DNA of 17,965 nucleotides from Paramacrobiotus metropolitanus (taxonomy: Eukaryota > Tardigrada > Eutardigrada > Parachela > Macrobiotidae): the NCBI RefSeq assembly GCF_019649055.1, contig NW_026570697.1, positions 1 to 17,965 of the forward strand, read 5' to 3'. Under the pieces are notes generated by a model, which worked only from the letters and a program-made list of their open reading frames with translations, had not been told where the DNA came from and did not search any database. The translations under genes and the position numbers were made by a program. Shown in pieces: positions 1 to 7,410 of the stretch (position 1 is its first letter; every line of letters starts with the position of its first letter).

Positions 1-111
1 CGTATGAATGTGACACCTGGTACTTTCCCCATGTTAAACTGGTAGGTTGCCCCTTGTCCGTCGCTGGAGCATTAAGCGCACAGGTTTGCCCATTGAAACC
101 TGTCGGTCCCC
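1..111 (-). CDS. Putative third exon of the membrane-protein gene, cut by the window edge
   Basis: A minus-strand acceptor (GTTTGCAG, ending at 112) opens an exon in phase 1 that starts with a Gly-rich GGPTGFNG stretch and stays open to the window edge. A second frame is also open and protein-like from about position 60 to the edge (for example TYQFNMGKVPGV). The true frame near the edge, or a one-base assembly error, is therefore unresolved. A possible donor (CAG, then GTGTCA) lies at 16-15. The first frame's Gly spacing could be a collagen-type start, but it is too short to call. Confidence 0.3.
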
Positions 112-175
112 CTGCAAACAACTCACACCTGAGGATCAAAACATCGCCAGAAACAAAACATTATAAGAACCCTAC

Positions 176-226
176 CTTTTGCGGAGCCATTCTGTATATT
201 CTGCGTACACTGCTCATTTGATTCTG
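176..226 (-). CDS. Putative second exon (51 nt) of the membrane-protein gene
   Basis: On the minus strand a clear acceptor (TTATTTGCAG, ending at 227) precedes 51 nt, which are followed by a donor (AAAAG, then GTAGGG from 175). In phase 1, as set by the donor in the first exon, the 51 nt read as an open, polar segment with one Cys and one N-G-S sequon, and they leave in phase 1. The implied intron of about 103 bp is short, as in many compact invertebrate genomes. Evidence is splice signals and phase only. Confidence 0.35.
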
Positions 227-329
227 CTGCAAATAAGTATCGTTCACGGTTCACATTATCTTGTTTCTAATTCAGTCTGGTTCAACTGAATGCCGCGGTT
301 GTCAGCAATCCGTAAAAGTTCAGACTTAC

Positions 330-477
330 GCTTTTCGACGTGCTTTAGCTCTGTGGCAAAATAAATCAACAGGACAATTAGTAAAAGATTCAAAAGCAAA
401 GCTAAAACAAAAGCGATATAGGAAGCGGTGTGGTTTTCATGGAGTACGTTGGGTTTCTTCTCGTTGCTCTCACTCAT
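330..477 (-). CDS. First exon of a probable spliced gene for a single-pass membrane protein
   Basis: An ATG at 477 opens a reading frame with a short polar start, an N-H-T glycosylation-type sequon, and one strongly hydrophobic segment of about 20 residues (from about residue 20) rich in Leu, Ile, Ala and Val. A charged, helix-forming stretch follows (ELKHVEKRKSE). Read without splicing, the frame stops at 256-258 after 73 residues. A perfect donor hexamer GTAAGT lies inside it at 329-324 and would end the exon in phase 1. Two downstream minus-strand segments (226-176 and 111-1) have acceptors, and the first also has a donor, that keep phase 1, so a multi-exon gene is favoured over a 73-aa micropeptide. 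I do not recognise the family. The gene lies outside both retroelements, so it is probably host. Both the spliced and unspliced forms are inference. Confidence 0.45.
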
Positions 478-615
478 ATCGAAGTGAAATGGTAACGATG
501 CAGTTTGCTGAAAATACTACTCGTGGGATCTCCCACTCGTGGAAACGAGTGTTATTACATAGGTACGTCGCGTATGTTATGCGTGTGATGCGCATACTGC
601 AAACAGCAGAAGTAC

Positions 616-707
616 TACTATGTAAAAAGTATTTACCACTCTAGTAGTTATGTACATAGTAAATTTAACAGTATCAGTATTTAGTATAGAAGGTACTTAC
701 TAAATAC
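616..707. repeat. AT-rich inverted-repeat cluster
   Basis: Two inverted repeats lie next to each other. TACTATGTA (616-624) pairs with TACATAGTA (653-661). GTATTTAGTA (677-686) pairs perfectly with TACTAAATAC (698-707) across an 11-base loop. No coding potential is visible. They may be relics of a small palindromic element or upstream regulatory DNA of the gene at 477. The rest of 478-1098 holds nothing I can name. Confidence 0.4.
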
Positions 708-1098
708 CTTCGTGGTTGATTATTTACGGAAGCGGATCTCTAATTAAAGTATCCCAAAAAGTTGTTTTACACAGTATAAAAGTTTTGTTCGAAACTAAAC
801 TGGGACTACACTGCTAGTGACTGGCGACATGCAGTCGTCTAAACACCTAAACGCCGGTAATGTTTCTGTTCACCCAAAAATGAAAAAATGTTTACGTTCG
901 CATCGTGAAGTATGGTAAACCACGAACATGCGAGTTTTTCTCTCTGTTGTGCGTTTACTTTATGTAAGCGGGCTCGTTTCTCTCGCCCACGTTTCTAATT
1001 CAAGACATGTTGAGGGTTCGATGCGACGGGGAATACCCATGACCTTTGGGTCGTCGCGTGACCTTTGGGTCGCCACCGACTTTCATGTTGATTCCTAT

Positions 1099-1258
1099 AC
1101 AGTTTCACAGGCTGAGTCGAACTGAGGTACTAGGGGACCTCGAACGCGGGTCCCCGAGGTCGCCACCACTATACGGTATGTACTGTAAATGCACAGTTTG
1201 ACATGCTGAGTCAAACTGAAGTTTTCGTGGACCTCGAATCCGGGTCCCCCTGTCGCCA
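1099..1258. repeat. Degenerate direct repeat, two units of about 67 bp
   Basis: Unit 1 (1099-1165) and unit 2 (1193-1258) both run from ACAGTTT, through GCTGAGTC and AACTGA, to GGACCTCGAA, GGGTCCCC and GTCGCCA. Just upstream, the 13-mer GACCTTTGGGTCG occurs twice (about 1041-1072). The units are diverged, so this is an old tandem duplication, possibly a satellite remnant. Confidence 0.55.
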
Positions 1259-1280
1259 AAGAATTTTTTCTGTGCACAAT

Positions 1281-1480
1281 TTCTAAATATTTCTAAATAT
1301 TTCTAAATATTTCTAAATATTTCTAAATATTTCTAAATATTTCTAAATATTTCTAAATATTTCTAAATATTTCTAAATATTTCTAAATATTTCTAAATAT
1401 TTCTAAATATTTCTAAATATTTCTAAATATTTCTAAATATTTCTAAATATTTCTAAATATTTCTAAATATTTCTAAATGT
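1281..1480. repeat. Minisatellite: 20 tandem copies of TTCTAAATAT
   Basis: Nineteen perfect copies of the 10-mer TTCTAAATAT run head to tail and are followed by one variant (TTCTAAATGT). The array is exactly 200 bp. Perfect homogeneity suggests recent expansion by slippage or unequal exchange. One copy per helical turn (10 bp) would place the AT tracts on one face of the DNA, so intrinsic curvature is possible. Confidence 0.97.
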
Positions 1481-1574
1481 TTTGAATAGATAAATCCGAA
1501 CGGCATTAGAAATGCGATGATGCAAAAGGAGGTTTCGTTAATTTCATCTTTCGGTAAAGACTGTCTGTCGCCAG

Positions 1575-1822
1575 TGTAGCGGCGGTGCCGCTTACGTATG
1601 TACGAGTGCACTTGTATGAGACGTACGGGTAGTACAGATAGCCCAGTTCAGGCTAATTAAGCGCAGCGACGGCTAATGTGATGATGTCATTCTCTGGCTT
1701 TCTGAGATTTCGGTCTTGAATAAAGCAGAATCTGGCACGTAGTCTAAATTTCTGGTGTTTCTAGTCTCCTAGTTCTAATAGAATGTAAGGAAATAGGGAC
1801 CCGTTTATCCAACTACGCTACA
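1575..1822 (+). repeat. 5' LTR of the small element
   Basis: The 248-bp LTR has 7-bp inverted ends (TGTAGCG...CGCTACA). I count 7 substitutions against the right copy, about 2.8%. It holds a polyadenylation-type AATAAA inside TTGAATAAAGC. The candidate TATA position reads CTAATTAAG here, against CTATTTAAG in the right copy. Confidence 0.92.
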
Positions 1823-1824
1823 AT

Positions 1825-1840
1825 TGGCGCTCCTGGGTGA
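1825..1840 (+). other. Primer-binding site candidate of the small element
   Basis: TGGCGCTCCTGGGTGA starts two bases after the left LTR. A PBS begins with TGG because it pairs with the CCA end of a tRNA. The exact primer tRNA cannot be assigned from this sequence. Confidence 0.6.
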
Positions 1841-3205
1841 AACGACGGTAGCCGACCGTTCGACGGCATGGACGTTTTCCATCGTGGATCCTGTATCTGC
1901 CTGGCAAGGACCGCGCAACCTCGCCGTGGAAGAGAAGAATCCGCAGTGGACGACGTTCCGTTCCCTGTGAATTGCCAGCCGAAGCAAGAGCATGAAAGGA
2001 AGAACGGATGGAGAGAATTGTCTGTGCTGATTTTCCTATTCTCAGGAGTTACAGTGAGATTAATTTTTTCATGAAAGTTAATAAATTCCTTTTAATTAGG
2101 AGTGTGTCTGAAATCGCTGAAATTTTCTTGACAGAAATATTATTTAATTATTCTCGCGTTTCACTCCAGTATATAGTTTCCTTGTGCGCGATTATTTACC
2201 GTTGATGTTTCTTTTCCGACTGATGGTGTTTTTCTACTCGGAAAATTTTCTAATGGTAAATTAAGGCATATTTTAAAGAACTGCGAGAATTTTCAAGATT
2301 TTTTTTATTTTGTTCAGTGAATGATCTAATTTACTGATAGTCTGAAATTTGCTGCGACTGTTAGTCCTTCATTGAGGATTGTTTTAAAATGTGATGATTC
2401 TGTTAATGGTTGGTTTTACTTTAGCAGGAACTAAATGTGATAATTCTGCCCCTTAAATTTTAATCGTGAATTTAATTGATCGTGATTTGGCTTAAATGTT
2501 GGAATATCCTAATGAGGAAATAACGAAATTAAGAATTTGTTTTAATTGAAAAATGAATTATTCTGCGTTCAGAATTAATAAATTCATAATTTCCTGACAA
2601 GGAAGTAATCGCTGCTCATGTCTGAGTGAGTGCGTTGGCCTGTCTGACTGTCTGGGATTTTCCAACCCGGATACGATCTTATCTGCCTCCTGTTAAGCCG
2701 TATTGTTCTGTGCCTTGCCTAACGTGCACCTGGACGGAAGCCAGCTTTAGATGTCACGTGTAGCGCTCGTGTTCCGAATGGAAAGATGACGTCACCGGAT
2801 GGATTACCGTACGGATGATGACCTGATAATTCGCCACATGCTATGGATCATGCGCTGTCTGCTTGGGATGGGAATGAAGCCTGAGTTCACCTGTGAGGCG
2901 GTGATGATGGCGATGTGATGTGAAGTTCCTGCTGAAATCCCGGGTGTTACCGAGGAGGAAGCAGATGAGTTTAATTATGATTATTAAGAGAGCAGATGGT
3001 GTTATAATGATGATGTATGTTGTGATGATTTAATGGTTGTTGTTCTATGTGAGAATTTGTTTGTGACGGTGTTTTTTCTGAAGAATGACGATGTTGTGTG
3101 GAAGTTAGAGTAAGATCTTTTATTATTATTTTACGGAGAAAGGGGTCTTCCGCCCATGGTTGTTGTTGTCTTGCTGTGTTTAATGGCATTCCTGTTTTTC
3201 TATCC
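1841..3205 (+). other. Internal region of the small element, no convincing gene
   Basis: About 1.4 kb lie between PBS and polypurine tract. All six frames are short and none shows a gag, protease or RT motif. The left part is AT-rich. The stretch at about 2620-2960 is more balanced and rich in CTG and GATG words. Frames such as 2971-3189 (minus) are low-complexity Asn/His/Gln translations of TTG/GTT-rich DNA. Confidence 0.6.
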
Positions 3206-3220
3206 CGGAGAAAGGGGTAG
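3206..3220 (+). other. Polypurine tract of the small element
   Basis: The purine-rich CGGAGAAAGGGGTAG lies directly against the right LTR, the position where plus-strand priming occurs in LTR retroelements. Confidence 0.75.
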
Positions 3221-3468
3221 TGTAGCGGCGGTGCCGCTTACGTATGTACGAGTGCACTTGTATGAGACGTACGGGTAGTACAGATAGCCCAGTTTAGGCT
3301 ATTTAAGCGCAGCGACGGCTAATGTGATGATGTCATTCTCTGGTTTTCTGAGATTTCGGTCTTGAATAAAGCAGAATCTGGCCCGTAGTCTGGATTTCTG
3401 GTGTTTCTAGTCTCCTGGTTCTAATAGAATGTAAGGAAATAGGGACCCGTTTATCCAACTACGCTACA
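3221..3468 (+). repeat. 3' LTR of the small element
   Basis: A 248-bp copy of 1575-1822 with 7 substitutions and no indel. It has the better TATA-like core (CTATTTAAG, near 3298-3307), and the AATAAA is preserved. It is followed by the CCAG target duplication at 3469-3472. Confidence 0.92.
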
Positions 3469-3806
3469 CCAGAGTGAAATGATCGAAATTATAAAAGAAA
3501 AGTTCCGGATATTTATTTATTTTCTGTTATCTAAGATTCCAAATTATAAAACATTTTATGAAATTTAAATTGAATATTACGCTATTTCTCTCAGCTTTTA
3601 ATTGATGCTCGAATTATTTTCAAATTCATGGTTATTTTAGAAATAGCTCGCATTTTTTGAAATTTCTTCAAATTTAATTTTTTAACTTCGTATAAATTTA
3701 AAAAAATTTCTTTGCTTTTTGGTAAGGATGCATTTAATTTCAGAATATATCTAGGATATCTATCAGTTTCCCACTCTCAGCAGGGCGCCATGGGAGGGAA
3801 ACCGAG

Positions 3807-3916
3807 AAACAGCCGAAAAATGTGCCGATTGGGGAATCGAACCCCGGCTACGTCGTTAGATCCGTAGGCAGTACCACTGCACCACGCGTAGGCAGTACCC
3901 CTGCACCACGGCGCAA
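3807..3916 (-). repeat. tRNA-derived fragment (SINE-like) with duplicated A box
   Basis: On the minus strand the sequence has a Pol III A-box-like TGGTGCAGTGGTA and, about 35 bases on, a B box GGTTCGATTCC inside GGGGTTCGATTCCCC, a good T-arm. The A-box segment is duplicated: CGTGGTGCAGGGGTACTG and CGTGGTGCAGTGGTACTG lie in tandem (about 3863-3910). The acceptor stem pairs only partly and the anticodon-arm loop is too long. It is therefore a tRNA pseudogene or the head of a tRNA-derived SINE rather than a working tRNA. The flanks (3473-3806 and 3917-4148) are AT-rich spacer with nothing recognisable. Confidence 0.6.
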
Positions 3917-4152
3917 AGTGTTGAACATCCTTTAAAGACTTTGTCGCTGTACATGAGCCGCTTCTCTCCTCACACCACGTTTTCTGTCTAAAATTATTTT
4001 TATAATTTTAAGCATAATTAATTCTCGATACATGGCAGGTTTTGGTTTTGAAATCATATTTCAAATTGATTGTCTTCTAATCTATCAAATTCCATTCTCA
4101 ATGCTGGTCGACTTTAATTTGAAAGCCACTAATACAATTTTTTAAATGGTTA

Positions 4153-4524
4153 TGTTACATGAATAATTGGCAGAGCGAAATAAACGGAAAGGTCACGGCG
4201 GTATAAGACCGGCCGGTTTCGTAGTCTAATATGCAGTGTTTACGAAAATATGCATTAACGGCAACGAACGAGACGGCAAATGCGAGTCAGGGATTGTTGT
4301 TGAAGGAAATTGGACTGCACTGTTGTAACTCTCCGAAATGCACGAAAACAGCGGGATATAAGAGCAACAAGTGGAACGGTATATCAGATAACAGCATGCA
4401 CGGGCATATCGCCCTTAACAATCAGAAAGCGCATTAAAGGAGAATCGGCACATACTAAGTGATTCAGGCATTGGGCAAGGGAGAAGTAGCGAGCCGAGCA
4501 TCAGAACAAAGTCTACATGTAACA
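4153..4524 (-). repeat. 3' LTR of the large element
   Basis: A 372-bp copy with TG...CA ends. It matches the 370-bp right copy exactly over the first 170 bases and almost exactly over the last 180. The differences are one block at about 4323-4344 (22 bases against 18 in the other copy), a G/T change in the TATA-like word, a 2-base indel near 4447, and one G/T change near 4475. Confidence 0.9.
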
Positions 4525-4533
4525 CTTCTCTCC
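4525..4533 (-). other. Polypurine tract of the large element
   Basis: The minus strand reads GGAGAGAAG immediately before the 3' LTR. This is nine purines in a row at the position where plus-strand DNA synthesis is primed, and it fixes the transcription direction of the element as minus. Confidence 0.75.
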
Positions 4534-5960
4534 ATGAAAAAGGACTGTCCGCAGTCCATAACTAACATAAGAAAAGCAGAAAAGCCAGTCAACCAGCAAT
4601 GCGTTAAAGCAGCTATGTTGCATTTTGAAATTTTTGAGATACATCTACGAAATAGCAGATAGTAAGATGCAACTAATATCTATACTTGATGCGGTTAAAA
4701 GAAGTACAGATAGTACAGCGGAATATTCTGAATTTTATTTATAGAACGCTTTTAGGGAAAACCGGATTGAACCAAATTTTCAATTGATAAATATTTTGGA
4801 TTTTAAATTCCCTGACTCATTTTATAATAAATGCGGTTCGATCAATGATATCTTTCGGTCGTCCTTGAACTTGAACTTTGATCAGCGGTTAACCATACAC
4901 CAAAACCACAACACAACACCGTATTCACGCAAATAAACAGACATTCCATTCTCTGAGGCAAAATCGACACAACAAAATTTATAGATCTTAAGTCACTGGT
5001 TTCAAACATTGTTCGTTCGCTTGTCTAAACACACGCCTCTTTTCCCCGTTTTTTTATAATGCAACTTTAGTGCATACAGTCTACGATGCTAAACTCGTGT
5101 CTGACTGATATTTTTGTGTCTTCTGCGATCGAGTCGCGCGTTCGACGATCCCGTACGGAATTCGTTTTTTTTTTGTTTTTCACAGCTATTTTTAATGCTG
5201 GTGCTGACAGGCTTTGGTCAGAGACATTACAGCCAATGTCATGCTGTTGCGGACAAGTTTTCTGCAGAGACTTCACAGCAGATGGTATTGCTGTTTCAGA
5301 CAGGGTTTTGTACATCGATTCTAGACTGCGTTATTTAAGGAAATTTTGAAGCATGTGAGCGATTCTTCATTCGCGTAGACACTGTGCAAACAAACTGCTG
5401 CACCAGCTTATCCGTTAACTATTTTATTTTAAGCTTCAATATCTAATTTCGCCCCAGAAAATTTTGATCTCAGTCTATTCACACAAATACCATGAGTTAA
5501 CCATGGCCATAATGCTGGCTACCTATTACGAGCACTCACTGATCATTGCAAGGCTGTAATGACTGATAAAAATCGGCGACCTAAAGCTTCAGGTAGCGAA
5601 CCCAATAGAACTGGGTTCCCGGGATAGAACTGGGCCGATCTTCACGAACCTTTCTTTTGTTTTAAAAATTTGAATCAAAATCTGACAAGTAACCAAGGAA
5701 ATTTCCTGACCAATGTTTGTGATAAATTTTCTACAAAATAAAATGATCCTTTTTATTGAAAATTCAAGTAATTAATCCTGACCATGTTAAATTGGACTAA
5801 ATACAAGCGAGAACCTGACTTGATTTGAATTATCTAAGCAAAATATAAAAACAAACAGCATAAAATACAATATTTTTGAAATTTTGCAATAAAAATTTTT
5901 TTTTTGAGAAATTTTAATTAATTTGCTGGCTGACTTTACATGAGCGGAAAAATAAGGCTA
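4534..5960 (-). other. Long 3' untranslated stretch of the large element
   Basis: About 1.4 kb lie between the last possible coding frame and the polypurine tract. It is AT-rich with scattered short frames on both strands that have no recognisable domain; those near 5067-5349 on both strands are mutually overlapping shadows. A perfect 7-bp stem with a 7-base loop lies at 5598-5618 (GAACCCA...TGGGTTC), with the word ATAGAACTGGG repeated beside it (5605-5615 and 5624-5634). Minus-strand AATAAA words occur, for example at 5758-5753. The LTR itself has no AATAAA in the minus orientation, so the cleavage site is unclear. Confidence 0.5.
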
Positions 5961-5971
5961 ATGCTAAGCGG

Positions 5972-6262
5972 TTATACGCTGCTCATGGTCGGTGGAGTTC
6001 CGTACCGAACCGGTGCCAACTTCCGGCGCTGTTCCATCAACGCATTTCCAAAGGTCACCGTCGGTTCCGTCCGTGGGCCAAGCGTGTGATGCGGGGAGGG
6101 AGTCCGGGCGCCGATCGTTGATCCATCCGTGTCCTCGGTGACCATACGCGCATTGGCGTAGACAGGATCCTGTCGCACCATGTCCGAAGGACGGTAACGC
6201 GGCGTCATGGGAATGTCCACCGTCCGTGTGGGTACAGTCCGAGAAGGGTTCCTGTCCTGGGT
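5972..6262 (-). CDS. Possible small Pro/Arg/Thr-rich protein or env tail segment
   Basis: After a stop near 6265 this frame stays open to a TAA at about 5972. It encodes 82 residues from a GTG at 6220, or slightly more upstream. The DNA here (about 5970-6350) is clearly GC-richer than its flanks. The product is Pro-, Arg- and Thr-rich with several internal Met (for example DIPMTPRYRPSDMV). It lies just after the env frame but is not in frame with it. A competing frame (6347-5964) is open over the same DNA. It could be a cytoplasmic tail reached by a frameshift, a small spliced accessory protein, or chance. No family recognised. Confidence 0.3.
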   Translation of the reverse strand, partial: TQDRNPSRTVPTRTVDIPMTPRYRPSDMVRQDPVYANARMVTEDTDGSTIGARTPSPHHTLGPRTEPTVTFGNALMEQRRKLAPVRYGTPPTMSSV

Positions 6263-6360
6263 TTACGTAGCGGTGGCGATGACCGCGGCCGTTTCCGGCC
6301 GTCGAGGCTGGAAATCGTACTGCCGGCGCGAACGGGGGCGGCAACAATCTATAAGACAGC

Positions 6361-7410
6361 TTAAAACGCGATAACCGTTCGGTGATACCGAACGCAAAAT
6401 ATCACAGCAATAAAAACGGTAATCGTCGTAAGGGAAATGTTCAGAAGGCTGTGCCAGCTTATAGATTTGAGCGTACTTTGTATGTATTTTGGACTTATAA
6501 TAGTCGACAAATTTGAAATACCAGTCTCCAACATAAGGCCGGACAATTCGGCCGTCAAGTCCAGAAATCGAAAGGGGTCAACGGACATGGAGTCCCCGAG
6601 AGTTTCTTCCAGGTTATCGGTTAGGAATTTTGTCATAAAATGCCAATGAGATAGCGACTTATGGAAAGTCGGGTTTACCGGCGTCCACGTACCATCCTGG
6701 TAACGGTAAAGTGCTCCATGGATAATGACCACGGAATGACGATGGAGACAAACTGAATGTCTCTTTAGAGTTTTGCCATCGAGTGCGATGGTGTATCCGC
6801 GGTCATCGTTTTCGGCTGCGATGTACGGATTTGGTTCGCACGTGGAGTATTTTACTCCAATCGTAACGTTTACTTCAGTGCATTGGTAGATGGTGGCAGA
6901 GTCTCCGAGAACGACTGCGGCTTGACATTTCGAAAAACCAAGTTTGGCTCCGACGACAACGGGTGAAAACTGACTGAGCAGAATCAGAGTTTCCATCTCA
7001 GTGCGATCTGCCTGGCACTGCAGCCGGTGTAGATGATTTAAGATTTTCACTTCTTGAAAGGCGAAGAAATCCTCTACGTATTGTAAGTGCGATGACAGCA
7101 GAGTCGTTATTTCTGCCGAAAGGTTTGTATTCAGTCGACTCTGAATTCCAACAGGTGGGCGAACGGGAGGACGAAGTTCTGCAGTAGAGTTCGGACGATA
7201 GTAACCGTGGTAGAATTTTATTCTGAGCGTTGGGTGCGATCGAACGTAATGGACGGACGCACTTTCATCGCAAGTTCTTTCCATTTTCTCTTCTACCGTA
7301 AAACTAAGTTGATGCAAGTGATCACGGATGTGAATCTCTCCCGATTTTAACTGGAACAACTGTCCTCGCTGTTGAGTACGGTGTTGATACGACATTTCGT
7401 CAAGTTTTTG
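6361..7410 (-). CDS. env: Env-like glycoprotein, C-terminal part with membrane anchor
   Basis: The frame is open from a TGA at 7413-7411 to the stop at 6361; from its first ATG (7395) it has 344 codons. It contains several Cys (for example near residues 42, 127, 157, 172, 186 and 216) and sequons N-S-T, N-L-S, N-V-T, N-L-S and N-I-S. A hydrophobic segment at about residues 316-336 (nt 6450-6388) is followed by the short basic tail RYHRT. This is the layout of the anchored part of a class I membrane glycoprotein. It overlaps the upstream env frame by about 60 bp in the -1 register, so the two are probably parts of one envelope protein, split either by frameshifting or by a mutation. The family cannot be assigned: it is not obviously a baculovirus-F-type or phlebovirus-type envelope. 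No fusion peptide could be identified. Confidence 0.6.
   Translation of the reverse strand, partial: QKLDEMSYQHRTQQRGQLFQLKSGEIHIRDHLHQLSFTVEEKMERTCDESASVHYVRSHPTLRIKFYHGYYRPNSTAELRPPVRPPVGIQSRLNTNLSAEITTLLSSHLQYVEDFFAFQEVKILNHLHRLQCQADRTEMETLILLSQFSPVVVGAKLGFSKCQAAVVLGDSATIYQCTEVNVTIGVKYSTCEPNPYIAAENDDRGYTIALDGKTLKRHSVCLHRHSVVIIHGALYRYQDGTWTPVNPTFHKSLSHWHFMTKFLTDNLEETLGDSMSVDPFRFLDLTAELSGLMLETGISNLSTIISPKYIQSTLKSISWHSLLNISLTTITVFIAVIFCVRYHRTVIAF

Larger units (their letters stand above)
1571..3472 (+). mobile_element. Non-autonomous LTR retrotransposon (TRIM/LARD-like)
   Basis: Two 248-bp direct repeats (1575-1822 and 3221-3468) begin TGTAGCG and end CGCTACA. They flank a 1,398-bp internal region and are bordered by a CCAG target duplication (1571-1574 and 3469-3472). 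A primer-binding-site candidate follows the left LTR, and a purine tract abuts the right LTR. The internal region has no gag, protease, RT or integrase frame. The element would therefore depend on an autonomous relative, which is not visible in this window: its LTRs do not resemble those of the large element at 4153-17962. Confidence 0.9.

Noticed and set aside
1281-1480. CRISPR-like array
   Set aside because: The repeats are directly adjacent with no spacers, and the context is eukaryotic.
2971-3189. Minus-strand 72-codon frame in the small element
   Set aside because: It is a low-complexity Asn/His/Gln translation of TTG/GTT-rich DNA with no motif.
4231-4437. Plus-strand 68-codon frame in the left LTR as a gene
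   Set aside because: It lies wholly within an LTR, is in a different frame from the matching frame of the other LTR, and has no domain.
4153-4524. The LTR copies as fragments of an unrelated dispersed repeat
   Set aside because: TG...CA ends with 9-bp inverted termini, an adjoining polypurine tract, and matching flanking GTTA/GTT fit an LTR pair much better.
5067-5349. Overlapping frames on both strands, one with a hydrophobic stretch
   Set aside because: The hydrophobic part comes from a T-run. The frames overlap each other and show no conserved pattern.
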